Origin: Buxus sempervirens
Lineage: Eukaryota > Streptophyta > Magnoliopsida > Buxales > Buxaceae
Assembly: GCA_947561395.2 (NCBI GenBank)
Contig: OX387193.1
Span: 2,480,001 to 2,544,000 of the forward strand
Direction of reading: 5' to 3'
DNA length: 64,000 nucleotides
Part shown: positions 12,181 to 22,317 of the stretch, in pieces
How positions within the stretch are numbered: the first letter of the stretch is position 1
How the letters are laid out: every line of letters starts with the position of its first letter
Notes under the pieces: generated by a model
Told to the model about the DNA's origin: nothing
The model's input: the letters and a program-made list of their open reading frames with translations, nothing else
Databases searched by the model: none
Position numbers and translations under genes: made by a program

Positions 12181-12895
12181 TGCTTCCACAACCAAGATGT
12201 GTTTTATTTAACCTGAACACTTAAGAAATCCTGCTCATGGAAGTACTTAGCTTTGAACGATCTGACCCTGAGTTTGTCGTCATTGGTAGCTAAATACCAG
12301 GCATTTTGGCAAACATTGCCAAGTTAAATTTCCTACTTCCTCTAATGTTCAAACCCCCGAGTCTTTTAGTAAACACAGTTTCTCTCAAGAAATAGTAGGC
12401 AGAGTTCTGTCCTTGTTAGGCTTGTACCAGAAAAACTTTCTGGCTTCTTTGTCTATGATATCTGTTACAGCACAGGGCATCTTAAGGCTATCCATATGGT
12501 ACTGGGAGGTGCTTATCAAAGAAGCATATATGTGGGTGACCCTCCCAGCTTGAGTTATGGTCTTGGCTTTTCATCCAGCAAGCTTTTTAATAATTTTCTC
12601 AATAAGCTCTCTAAAGTTGCTAATTTTGGGAGAGTTGAGGGGAGTAGGAATGCCCAAGTATTTGCTAGGCTTTTTGGTAGGCTTAATTTCAAAATGCCTA
12701 GCAATCTTGCCTTTGTCTTTACCTACTAAACTGGAGCTCAGAAACATATCAGACTTTTCTAAATTCAGCTTATGACCAGACGTTTCACAAAAACAATCAA
12801 TGATTGCCTTCAAATTTCTAACATTTTCTACATTGGTTCTGCCAAATATCAATAAATCATCTGCATACAGCAGCCAACAGGAGACTTATTGGCTT
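10795..12895 (-). mobile_element. LINE retrotransposon, 5'-truncated (copy 1)
   Basis: Read on the minus strand. The 5' side starts inside the reverse transcriptase with the catalytic motif LYADDLLIFG (about 12,840-12,870), then HKLNLEKSDMFLS and KYLGIPTPLNSPK (12,571-12,852). Next come a zinc-binding RVT domain (RWLKMWHLPCPQKIKFFMWK, about 11,740-11,830) and a plant-type RNase H region (WDGAARGCPGPAAIGAIVRD, about 11,230-11,300). The 3' end is an AT-rich tail seen as tatttatttattttttttg at 10,798-10,818. The endonuclease part is missing, as in most dead-on-arrival LINEs. Frameshifts are present near 11,690 and again near 11,130. The RNase H segment has lost 31 bases carrying the ESDS region and 15 bases before DGAARG, both retained in the partner. 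It is an inactive relic. Confidence 0.9.
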
Positions 12896-13060
12896 GGCCA
12901 CATGATTCACTTCCAAGTAACTTTAAGAGATGGAAGGGAGTTAGGAATAATTTAATGCGTAGGCACTTGCATGAAATTTTAGTGAGTCCTTTGCTATTTA
13001 CGTGTAAGAAATTTAGAGCTTCTTGGGCATTTAGAAGTTAATACACATACATGTACATTC
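12896..13060. other. spacer, nothing recognised
   Basis: AT-rich sequence between the LINE and the dispersed repeat near 13.1 kb, with no coding or repeat signal that I can identify. Confidence 0.4.
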
Positions 13061-13290
13061 ATAAAATTCTAATAGTAAACCACCACATTAGCATAAGCAT
13101 CGCACCATATATTATAGGCAGCACACCACACCATCATAGGCCACACAACTAACCCAGATATAGACTTATAAGGGTATTCAGTGAAAGTTAGAATTTTAAT
13201 ATTAAACCACCAATTATTTTTTAATATGTTTTGAAAGTATGCCTAATTTCTTAATTATTTGAGAAACCATCAATTAATGTTATTTTGTAG
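13060..13290 (+). repeat. dispersed repeat related to part of the 2151-bp unit
   Basis: It shares with the array unit (about 22,170-22,480) a string of degenerate cat-cataggccacac motifs. A matching tail follows: a gacttataagggtattcag-like step, then gaaagtatgcctaatttctt and aattatttgagaaaccatca. A third relative lies at 48,770. It probably is an old non-coding transposon family. Confidence 0.55.
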
Positions 13291-13403
13291 CTGCTCACTC
13301 TCGTCACCCTGAGCTCCACTTGAGTTTGGAGGTTGTAGCCATTCCACATATTTATTTGCAGTTGCCAGCTCTAAATTTATGATCATGCATTATCGGTGTG
13401 CAG

Positions 13404-13550
13404 ATACAAGTTGTGCAAGCTCCGAAAGCGGAGCATGGCGATGTCGTCACAACTCCACCTGATAATAGAATGTTGCTGCTCCAAGATTCATCTTTATATT
13501 CACCTAAGCATGTTGAAACCTTAATGGTGTCCATCATGAATGATGTAAAG
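13404..13550 (+). pseudogene. exon-like segment, possibly of a DMS3-like gene (exon a)
   Basis: Between tgtgcag and gtgcag one frame is open for 49 codons: IQVVQAPKAEHGDVVTTPPD, then NRMLLLQDSSLYSPKHVETL, then MVSIMNDVK. It has no domain I can name; it resembles the low-complexity N-terminal exon that precedes the coiled coil in DMS3-like proteins. It ends in phase 0, while the next segment needs a one-base carry, so either an exon is missing between them or the locus has decayed. Confidence 0.35.
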
Positions 13551-13742
13551 GTGCAGTTTAATTGTCATGGGTGCATCCTTCTAGTTCATTTACTAGTGTG
13601 CAAATCTTAGATGCTCCATGTTGACGATAGTATCCTATGAATTTGTGTTCAAGAATGCTAATGGTTGATAGGACCAACAGTCGTTTCATTTAGCATGATG
13701 ATAACCATGTTTAATGTTTTGTACATTCTTTTTCCTTGCAAG

Positions 13743-13856
13743 AACATGAGAATGGTGTTTCTGAGGTAGGACTACAGATTGGGAGGCATGAAGAAAAACT
13801 AAAAATGCTTGATGACGAGAGAGCATTTATTGAGCAAGAAATATGTGATCTGCAAG
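13743..13856 (+). pseudogene. coiled-coil exon resembling DMS3 (exon b)
   Basis: After tccttgcaag the frame reads HENGVSEVGLQIGRHEEKLK, then MLDDERAFIEQEICDLQ, ending in phase 1 before gttgta. The heptad-like pattern and the HEEKLKxL...IxDLQ ending resemble the N-terminal coiled coil of DMS3, an SMC-hinge-related protein of the RNA-directed DNA methylation DDR complex in the nucleus. No hinge-domain exon follows: about 145 bp later the sequence enters a solo LTR, and no continuation is seen beyond it. The identification is tentative; other coiled-coil proteins would fit. Confidence 0.35.
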
Positions 13857-14001
13857 GTTGTAAATTATTTTTGAGATAATTTATTTGCAATTGTCTTTCT
13901 GACTATTTCAAACTTACTTGGAGTCTCTAAAATATAAAAAGGAGGTACAGAGAGAGAGAAACACACACGTGCACACACACAGAGAAAGAGAGAAAGGGAG
14001 T

Positions 14002-16690
14002 TGTAAGATCCTGGATTTTTAGGAATTTTAATTAAGATTAAATGGAGATTAAAGGATTTATAAACGAGATTATGGGATTTAATGAGGTTAATTAAATTAA
14101 ACTTTAAAAGACTTGATTGCTTGGTCAAGTTCGGGATGGTTCACTTGAAGTGAACAAGCTAAATTGTTTTGGGTTCGGTTCACTTGGATAGAAAAATTGT
14201 TAGGTGCTTGAGACTAGTTTAGTTGATTTAGGTGTAACTTGAATTTATTTAGTTTAATTGGGTAAATTGGTCCGGTTCAAGTGGGTTCGGTTTAGTGGGT
14301 TGGTTAGTTAGTTAATGGAGGTTTAGTTTATTTAAATCTATTATATAAATTGTGGTGGTGTATTGAAGTGGGTTTAAGTGGTTTATTTAAATAGGTTTAG
14401 TGGGTTTAATGGGTTATTTTAAGAGGTGGGTTCACTTTTAGTGAACCGGTTTAATGGGGTATTGATTTAATCGGTTTAATATACATAGAACCCCAAGGGT
14501 TCCATTTCATCTTGATCCGTAGGAAGAGGAAAGGAGCGGAGGGAGAGACGGAGAGAAAGAAGAAAAGGGAAGCAAGGAGAAGAGGAAGAGGAAGGAAGGA
14601 GAAGAGAAGGAGAGGAGGAGAAAGGAAGAGGAAGAAGAAGGGAAGAGGCTAATCACACTAAATTGGTAAGTAACAGTTTAGACGAATTTCGTTTCTACCT
14701 TTTGATTTCAATTTCATCGTACCTCTGTTTGTGATTTTTCAGTTTGGTTGTGGTGATTGGGTGAGTTGTGATGCTTTGGTTTTGGTTGTTGAGGGGAGTA
14801 TGAAATAAGAATGGCCTGAAGGAAGGAAAAAAAATGTGAAGTAGGAGGTTAAGAAAGGTGCTGCTGTTGGGCTCTTTCTCATGGAGAAGAGAGACCCATG
14901 AAGGTGAATTGATGAACTAAGTATAAGAGAGAAGAAAGAGACGAGAGAAATAGTGGGAGAGAAATGAAAGAGAGGAGAGAAACGAAAAAGAGAAATGAAA
15001 GAGAGGAGAGGAAGAGGTTACGGAAGAGAGAGAGAGAGAGAGAGTTTACAGGGTTCGTTGAAGAGAAGAGGTTCTAAGAAAAATAATTAAAGTTCAATTC
15101 ACAAATGATAGGGAAATTATAAATAAGGTTATATTACAATAAAGTTTTTATGTTCAGTCAATAAGTCAATGAAATTTAGTTTCTAGTGTTTAATATATAT
15201 TCTAATCAAAAGTAAGTTCATTTTTGGTAAGCAGGAACCTGAAATATTAAATGGTTAATATTGAATAAATAATTAAGATTTATTCACAAATCAAGTTAGA
15301 AATTAATAATAAGGGAAAACCCTAAATTATACCATGACTAATGCATTTTCTATATAAAAGAGATCCTTAGTGAATAATTTGAGGTACTAATACTTACATT
15401 AAGATGTTAGGAAGGGGTTTCTCATGTGTTGGTTAAGTCCAAGTTGGCTTTAATGTTAAAGTGTAACATAAGGCATCCTGAAAGGCAGAATGGCCTAGAG
15501 ATTAAATGGGAATTAAACAGCGAAAATTCACTTGGTTTTAGTTGTACATTGGTTGTTGATTTCATTAGGTATTGTGTTGGGATGAGGTAACATAGGCCAG
15601 TGTGGCTCCCTCATCAGGCATTGCGTGTGTAATTTATAATCTTGTCCGGCATGTGATACATGGTTCTGGGGGTTAAGGACGGCCGTTCACCCTAGCTCAT
15701 GAGAAGCCGGGGGTTGTGAACTTGCATCCTCCTCAGAATGTGCCACAGCAACCCATAAAGTCAACTAGATGGTCTCAGTGAGATCACTAACTTGATGGTC
15801 TAATAGAGATCACTAACTCGATGGTCTGAAAGAGGATCACTAACTTGCTATGGTTGGACTGGATTGTACTTGCCAGCTCATGCATGTCTCATGCTTGAGT
15901 GATCCGCTTGGGAAGAGCGATCCTAGCTAGATCTTTCCCTATAAGTCGTGAGGGGGCGAATTGGACAAGAGAATTAAAACATTGTTGTTACTTGAGATTT
16001 TGCTGAGATTGTGGTTTGAATTAATATGATTTTATCGGTTTTATGAGTCCACAGAATTCAAGGTATTGTCATTACATGATATTGATATGGGTTTAGCATG
16101 AATTGCCAGAGTTTGATTGTATATTACATTGTCATGCTACTTTAATGTTAAAACTGCATAAAATGTTCTTCTCATGCATTATGCTGCTTACTGAGACGTT
16201 AGTCTCAAGCGTGTTTTGTTTTTACCGGTTTTGTTTTCAGATAAATCTGCAGAGCAAGCTCAAACTGGGGTAGGCCGATCTAACCGGATGACGACTACAA
16301 CCCTGAGGATTATTATTATCCTGGATAGGGTTGGGCAGTATTTTGTAGTCGTCTATTTTTTTGACCTTGTATAAATTGTAAATGAGAAAGAAAGAAAGAA
16401 AGTGAAAACCTTAGTGATCTTTACTGCAAATTTGTAGATGTGGAATGGTTTAGTTTTGTTAAATGATGTATATTGTATATATGGTTTGTGTTTATCAGGA
16501 ATTGGTTTGAGGGCTTAGCCCATTCTTGTAAATACAGGCGTTATATAGCCGATTTTCCGAAAATTTTAGGATTAGAATATAAGTGCTTTGGTTAGTTTTT
16601 AAAACGTAGGAATGCGTTTCTGGGACCTCACCTGATGTCAAGGAACCGGCATATACCTTTAATGAACATGTCCGGGTCCGGGGCGTCACA
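14002..16690. mobile_element. solo LTR of a retrotransposon (2689 bp)
   Basis: It starts TGTAAGATCCTGGATTTTTA and ends GGGGCGTCACA, with the 5'-TG...CA-3' ends of an LTR. It is bordered by a perfect 5-bp target duplication, GGAGT at 13,997-14,001 and 16,691-16,695. No internal domain, primer-binding site or second LTR lies between the duplications, so this is a solo LTR left by recombination between two LTRs. Start and end motifs and the large size suit plant Ty3/gypsy LTRs. It contains a strongly purine-rich stretch (14,520-15,060) and a nested hairpin near its 3' end. Removing it restores a continuous agggagtggcaagg join. Confidence 0.92.
16290..16353. repeat. nested hairpin near the 3' end of the solo LTR
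   Basis: GACGACTACAA (16,290-16,300) pairs perfectly with TTGTAGTCGTC (16,343-16,353). Inside are ACCCT...AGGGT and AGGAT...ATCCT pairs around a TATTATT loop. It may form an RNA structure in the transcript or mark a processing site of the element. Confidence 0.6.
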
Positions 16691-16695
16691 GGAGT

Positions 16696-17608
16696 GGCAA
16701 GGATTCCTTATAGCATTGAAAGATTTGGGTTTAGAGTCGCAGAACCCATGTTGTGCCATACTTTTAATGGATTTCCATTTCACTTATTATTTAGGTTGCT
16801 ATGTGGGTTTTCTTTATTTATCATGCTGTATTGTGCTTTTGCATGGAATATTAGATTTATATATCTAGTCAAAGCTGATTTATCCAATATCCATTCCTCT
16901 CCCTTCATCTGTATAACCAAATTCTCCGATATAGTAGAGAAACTCTAACAAGATGTAGGGTTGAATGACGAGAATTTTTTTCATGAGTGACTTCAGTAAT
17001 CCTAAATTTTTTTTCTCAACAATTTGGAGTGCAAATGTTACAATCTACTTAGCATTCATATTCTGTGACATTAAACAGAAATTTTTGCCCCATGAAATGT
17101 AAACTAGGCACCTATTACATCCAATTTCAACCAGAAAATTTCATTCAGTCAAAATAAATTCTGACAGAGATAAGATAATTAGGAGCTTTTCATGGTTATG
17201 CCAGCTAATAATATGATGAGCATGTGCAGAGATAAGATAATATGGCTTCTTACATATTCCATAATGATTTAATGTAGTAATGTTATTTATTTTTTAACAC
17301 GAGTAAATGGATGGCCACGATTTCTAGACCTTTTATGTAGATTTTGTGGCTACTTTTTTGAGTTGAGAACTAAAGGAATAAGTTCAGATTCTTCATATAC
17401 TATTAATGACTCAAAACACATGCTAGGTATTATGATCATAATCCCATGTCGACTAGATGACCAAGGTTTCTGGAAGAGGAATTTATTCCTTAATTTATGT
17501 TAAATTCTGTAACGTGCGGTGATCAAATTATGAAGTTCTTATGACAGCAAAGAATTCTCTATATAGAACTTTACTTGTTTTTAACATTTCAAGAAAATTT
17601 CTTTTTAG
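16696..17608. other. intron or intergenic DNA upstream of the At5g03900-like exons
   Basis: AT-rich DNA with no recognised exon. It ends in the polypyrimidine/AG acceptor (tttctttttag) of the exon at 17,609. Confidence 0.5.
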
Positions 17609-18321
17609 GTATTGGGATCCATATTATTATAGGAGACAGCAGATGCAAAGAGATGATGATGGGATGAACTTCATTGAATCTGTAAGTTATGGAGTTGACT
17701 CTTCTGTTACATTTTCGTTTCATCTGATTCTGCTTTCTGAGATGAATTTATTGTTACAATTGATTATTTTGGTGCAGGTTTTCTCTTTTGTATTTGGTGA
17801 TGGTAATCCAAATCAAGGAAATGAAGAAGAAAGGTGGAAGTTGGTAATAATTGAGCATTCTATTCAGTGGTCCGTTGCTTTCAATGTTGCATATTTTGAT
17901 GATTGGTTATGCTTTTAGATCTTATTTCTGGTTAACTTCTATCTTACACAATTTAAGAGATTTTAACTACTATTATTTGGTCTTCTTAACAAACATAGTT
18001 GCTAGCAATTGTGTTTATTATAAATTTAAATTACTTATTGCATTAAAAAAATCTTTTGATATGGTTGTGCCCCATGTCGGGAATCTGGAACCCAGTTTGG
18101 ACACCGATAGAAACCTAGATACCTGATACTATTGCCATATAATTAGGTAACAATTTTCCTCAATTATGTTCTTTTTATTATTCAACTGCATTGGTTTATG
18201 TTTCAGTGTTTGGAATATGAAGGGAGCATAAGAGCCAATAAACCCTGTGAACTTATTAGCAGCTTACAAATAAAATAAAGCAGTAATCTTGATTGGTAAA
18301 ATAATCATTAAAAACATAAAA

Positions 18322-18547
18322 TTTTTTTTTCTAGAACCCAAGGTATCCAGGCCCACTTATGCTCAACTGAGTAATCCCTGAGGACCCATGCAAGACCCTG
18401 CAACCCACATGGCCCGGGTAAGTCTCAGCCCATAGACCTTATACAGGTGGCCTTAGGAGAATGTGCCTAAGAGAGTTTGAACCTGAGACCTCAAAAGGAG
18501 CATATCTGTAGGCCCCAAGTATTGACCACCAGGCCAACCCGCTGGGG
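18322..18547 (-). mobile_element. tRNA-derived SINE
   Basis: Read on the minus strand it starts ccccagcgggttggcctggt. An A-box-like TGGCCTGGTGG follows near the start, then a B-box-like GGTTCAAACTC, and it ends ccttgggttctag plus an A tail (plus-strand t-run at 18,322-18,330). The size of about 225 bp, internal pol III promoter boxes and A tail are diagnostic. It sits in an intron of the At5g03900-like gene in antisense orientation. I see no clear target duplication. Confidence 0.75.
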
Positions 18548-18646
18548 TTATGATTTGTTATTGTGTTATGATTTGTGAGACGTATTGGAGAAAGAAACCT
18601 GGTGTGGCTCGGGTTTTAATTGGTAGACGACTTCTTAGACCTCAAT

Positions 18647-19216
18647 ATTTTTTTATGAGTAATGAAATGATATTATATATATTGATATATAGTGAAGAAA
18701 TGTACAAATATGCCTGTGGAAACCTGTGAAGAACCAGACTATACAACCTCCTTGGGCTTACAAAGCCACTATCACATCCTCAGACAAGACCAACCACAAA
18801 CTTCCCATATACACAATCCCCTCCTCTATGACGATCAAGGATTGTGGCGGAACAAACAGTTCGGCAACAATCCAACTCCACTACTCACAAAACGCCTAAA
18901 AGAAGATAAAGAAAATACCCAATATCCATCCTAATTTGGATCCAATTAGCTCGGCAATCGCCCCCTCAACGCAGGGTCCAAATGGCACCATCCGTGCCAT
19001 TCACCCAATATCTCTGACAAGGCAAGCCCGTGGAACTCAGGAAAGACTAATGCCCATGATGCAACCATGAACATAATCACATCGAAAACCCGATCCACCA
19101 ATCTCCTCACATCCTGAAAAATCCTAGAGTCCGCTCTAGCCAGACATGTCATATTACTGCATAAAATAAGAGGCTATAAATGATGATTCCATCCCTGCTC
19201 AGTCCCATAATCCTCC
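18647..19216 (-). mobile_element. 5'-truncated LINE tail with 17-bp target duplication
   Basis: It is flanked by a perfect 17-bp direct repeat, acttcttagacctcaat, at 18,630-18,646 and 19,217-19,233. On the minus strand it has a short open stretch (MTCLARADSRIFQDVRRLVD, then RVFDVIMFMVASWALVFPEF, 19,152-18,946) like the C-terminal tail of plant LINE ORF2. It ends in a T-rich (A-tail) block beside the left repeat. A 570-bp insert with a long target duplication and A tail at one end indicates target-primed reverse transcription. The exact repeat suggests a fairly recent insertion. Confidence 0.85.
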
Positions 19217-19759
19217 ACTTCTTAGACCTCAATTACCCATCTGGTCTGTATGGTCCCTCTTTTATACCAAGTTTCAACCCAAACACTTTTGCTAGGTGGT
19301 AAGAGGCATATCCTTGATATAACCTCTCTTATTTGGAAAGCTGTAAAACTATTATGAAATTCGGCAGCTACTTCTGTCGAATACAACGTCTTATAAACAG
19401 GTAGTAATGGAGCTTAATTCCACAAAAGATATTAGCAACCTATATGGTCAGAATCTAAGTATGACATAGCAACTTTACATTTTCAAAAGACTCCATGCAA
19501 CATGGCTTTTCTCCTATTCTTGTTTTAAGTGATAATCATAAAATGAGTGTTTGGAGAATATCCCAATGATAAAGAAGAATAAATAATAATTTATTTGGCC
19601 ACAAAAAAAAAGGGTTGTCGCTTGCTGTGTAAGGAAATAATTAATTATTCCTTTCCATTATCATTGCAGATTGGACAATACATAGCTACAAACGGGCTTG
19701 TTGTCACAGCAAAAGAGCTTGCTCCATTTCTTGATGTATTGCCAGCAGAGGATTCTGTG

Positions 19760-20468
19760 GTATTTTCATGCTTCAATAGAAAAACTTGTCTTTTTCCTTT
19801 TAAATTCAATTGCATGTTTTTTTGAAACTTTAGTATTTTGTTCAGTGAGGCTAGTGTAAGACTAAATTGGAACAGTTTTTTGGCTTTTTATAAGATTTTT
19901 AGTGGATGGGCATTAATTACCGAAATATAATTTACCTCATTGACTGTGATAATCAATTGAGTTGATTCATCTCCAACCCTCAGGTCTCTACATTAACATT
20001 GATTTTTCTTGATTCTGAAACATGAATCCTAACTGACAGTTTTGGAGCTCCTCCCACTTGTCTCTTTAGTTTATTTTTGCATTGTTATTTCTTGATTTAT
20101 TAAGACTCTTAACCAGGAATCTTAAGTCTACATTTTTGGAGCCTGATAATTTATTATACAATATTTACTTCCATGCTTTTCCTCATCATTCAAGATTTAT
20201 CCCATGAATCTTCTCATATGTAATGCAATTTATGTTGATTTCTATGTGTGGCAGTTTCAAACCATCAAATCCTGAAACTTTTCTTCTATGATTTTCTTCA
20301 ATTTGGTTAAAATGTATTTTCCACATATTGTATAACCCTGATAATCCTTAACACCAAAATCTAAGAGACTAAGTGAGACTTTTTGTTCAATTTAATGTGA
20401 ATTACATTTAATTTTCTTTTAGAATCTCATTAAACTTTAATCTTGTATACTTTTATTGGCGGTTCCAG
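19760..20468 (+). other. intron between exons 3 and 4 of the At5g03900-like gene
   Basis: T-rich intronic DNA bounded by gtattttc at 19,760 and ggttccag at 20,468. No other feature was recognised. Confidence 0.5.
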
Positions 20469-21212
20469 GATGATGAATCATACATTGTACCAGTTCTTTT
20501 ATGGTTTAATGTTCGTTTTCGTCAATTTTAATATCTTCTCTCATTTCTATCGTTGTTTGTAGTTCTCTCTGTAGGATTTTAACCAACAAAGGGTTCGAGG
20601 GAAGGGTGTCGTAGGTTTGGAGTTGCATTATTGCCGCTTTTCTCTTTTTTTCTCTATGCGGTACCGATTCCCCCAAACACATCTGAACTCATTTCCGGTG
20701 CTAAATATTTCTGGCCTGTTCTATGGTCTTAGCTTTCAGGATACTCTTTGGTTGCCTGCTCTGCTGGACGCTGGATTTTGAAAGAGAGGACACTGCCGCG
20801 AAAGGTTTATCTCATCTCCCCCCTCCTTTTGCCCTCGGTGGGTAAGGTTTCTTGAAGGTATTTTGATTTTTACTGATTCTCTTTTTCTCTTTCAGCTTAG
20901 GTTTGAAGCTCATTACAGAGTCATCGGAAGCGTGACCAATCGGAGCATATCCTGAGAAAACCAAAAGGTTAGCAATAATTCCGGCGGATATGATCTTTCT
21001 AACGGCATTTCCTAGGATATAGTCCTAATTTCGGCTTCGATACTTCTTCCAATCTTTTTGACCGAGATATGCCTTGAGAAAGTGGTCGAGCGTGAAGCGT
21101 GGAGCTGAGGAGTTTCATTTCGAAGAGCTGGTGAGAGGTGAGTCAAAATTTCGTAATTGATTAGGTTGAAGTAGGTAGGTGTTTTCTTTTCATTCTTACG
21201 CTTTTTTTGCAG

Positions 21213-21313
21213 TTTTGGTACAAGGAATGCTGCGAGGGCGACGGTTGTGATGGAGGGCAGAAAGTCCTCCTCGGTTGAGGATCGCAACAATTTATTTGCA
21301 GAAGATCAATAAG
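21213..21313 (+). other. exon-like segment of the array unit with a 20-codon ORF (copy 1 example)
   Basis: After a strong acceptor (cgctttttttgcag) the whole segment is open in one frame: FGTRNAARATVV, then MEGRKSSSVEDRNNLFAEDQ, ending in TAA (21,310-21,312) one base before a donor (g/gtatcg). Spliced to the next segment, this frame continues directly as G|GT ACT ATG. In an mRNA it would be an upstream ORF two codons before the downstream ATG, or the 5' part of a protein now broken by one stop. Present in each of the 12 full units at +2151 spacing. Family not recognised. Confidence 0.35.
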
Positions 21314-21568
21314 GTATCGGATTTTATTTATTTCACGTACTGGTCGGATGTTCTTCACGGATTTTAACAACTGACCCATGATCTACTAACCTGATGTGTT
21401 TTTTCTCTAATGCTTTTTATTTATAAACCCCGTAATGGGATTATGTTAGTGGGCATTATTTCGGGACGAGGTATGATCAACCAACAGAGAATTCATTTTT
21501 GGGTGTTACGATTCTGTGATAAATCTTAACCTTTAAGATAAGCTCCTTGCGTGGTTTACGCAGGTACT

Positions 21569-21952
21569 ATGAGCGATTGGATCAGAGCAATCGAATTTGG
21601 TACCATATCGGCACTTACAGGTACATATATGAATATTAGTGTATGTGTGTGAACCTCCACAAGGATAGTTAGTGAATGTGGACTAATCCCTTGTGCAATG
21701 GTTTATCAGTGTTACAACATATATCACACGAAGAACCCGGTCGCCCGTCTTGTAGGCTTGTTGGTGAGTGTATTTAGTTTTTTAATTAGTTACCGGGATG
21801 TTTGATTTCTTTTAATATTGTTCTTCTTTTTCCACGCTATCTTCCTGATTTTGCTTGGGATTGCCTTGGAGTTTTCAGGTTCGCAAAAGGGTCTTCTTTG
21901 GCTTCTTCATTATGCTCGAGCGAGTGAGGGTTGGTATTATGATTTGGGGTAA
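21569..21952 (+). CDS. hypothetical 59-residue spliced ORF of the array unit (copy 1 example)
   Basis: Three segments with GT/AG borders join in phase: 21569-21620 (within exon 21564-21620, after ggtttacgcag), 21710-21763 (after ggtttatcag) and 21879-21952 (after gagttttcag), ending in TAA at 21,950. The product starts MSDWIRAIEFGTISALT, continues LQHISHEEPGRPSCRLV, and ends LLWLLHYARASEGWYYDLG. Phases fit at both junctions, and the upstream exon shares the frame. The family is not recognised, and no signal peptide or clear membrane segment is seen. Chance openness over three short exons is not negligible (I would guess one in several), so this is a hypothesis. The same structure repeats in each of the 12 full units, all identical in this part as far as I can see. 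Confidence 0.3.
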
Positions 21953-22187
21953 ATCTTAAATATCTGTGAGTTTCTCGTGTCCCTATTCCTTAATTTCGTA
22001 TTAGGAATGTGGAAAGTTATGTTGTGAGTACATGATGGCTGATTTTCCTTTTATCAACGCTTTATAAAATAAAAGAAAGATGAGCGGATGGCTTTTGAAA
22101 TAATTAAAAACTGGCAATACTTTTAAAAAATAATTTAAACGAATGCGTGGTTCATTATGCAATTGTTCTGCGGGTTGAATCGCACAT

Positions 22188-22317
22188 TCATCGTAAGGCA
22201 CACACGGAATCATCGTAGGTCCTGTAGCAAATCGCCATAGGACATGCGCTACACCGTCGTAGGCCACGCAAGACCCTAGTATAGGAAACACCATACGTTA
22301 CCATAGGGCACACAGCA
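22188..22317 (+). repeat. degenerate short motif cluster within the unit (copy 1 example)
   Basis: At least five variants of a 20-25-base motif follow each other, such as catcgtaaggcacacacgg, catcgtaggtcctgtagc, cgccataggacatgc, cgtcgtaggccacgc and accatagggcacacag. The same type of cluster occurs at about 13,090-13,150 and 48,780-48,900. It is the most recognisable part of the dispersed repeat embedded in the unit. Confidence 0.6.

Larger units (their letters stand above)
17609..20510 (+). pseudogene. gene resembling At5g03900, four exons, cut by the tandem array
   Basis: Four in-phase exons with canonical splice sites: 17609-17681 (YWDPYYYRRQQMQRDDDGMN, then FIES), 17778-17843 (VFSFVFGDGNPNQGNEEERW, then KL), 19670-19759 (IGQYIATNGLVVTAKELAPF, then LDVLPAEDSV) and 20469-20510 (DDESYIVPVLLWFN). 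There is no stop or frameshift within them. The pattern recalls the plant chloroplast protein At5g03900 (annotated with iron-sulfur biogenesis, function poorly known). I recall the family from memory, so the name is tentative, but a real conserved gene is clear. The fourth exon stops in mid-reading where the 2151-bp array begins, and no continuation is found to the right of the array. The 5' exons are also absent. The 1.8-kb intron 17844-19669 holds a SINE and a LINE tail. Confidence 0.55.

Noticed and set aside
17541-17918. 125-codon continuous plus-strand ORF
   Set aside because: It is a read-through of two real exons and the intron between them; the spliced exons 17609-17681 and 17778-17843 explain it better.
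21012-22294. Minus-strand ORFs repeated in every array unit (92, 72 and 97 codons; also 64 codons at 22,639-22,833)
   Set aside because: They recur only because the unit recurs. They overlap one another, lie across plus-strand splice-like signals and have no recognisable domain. Near-identity of copies means their openness is a single observation.
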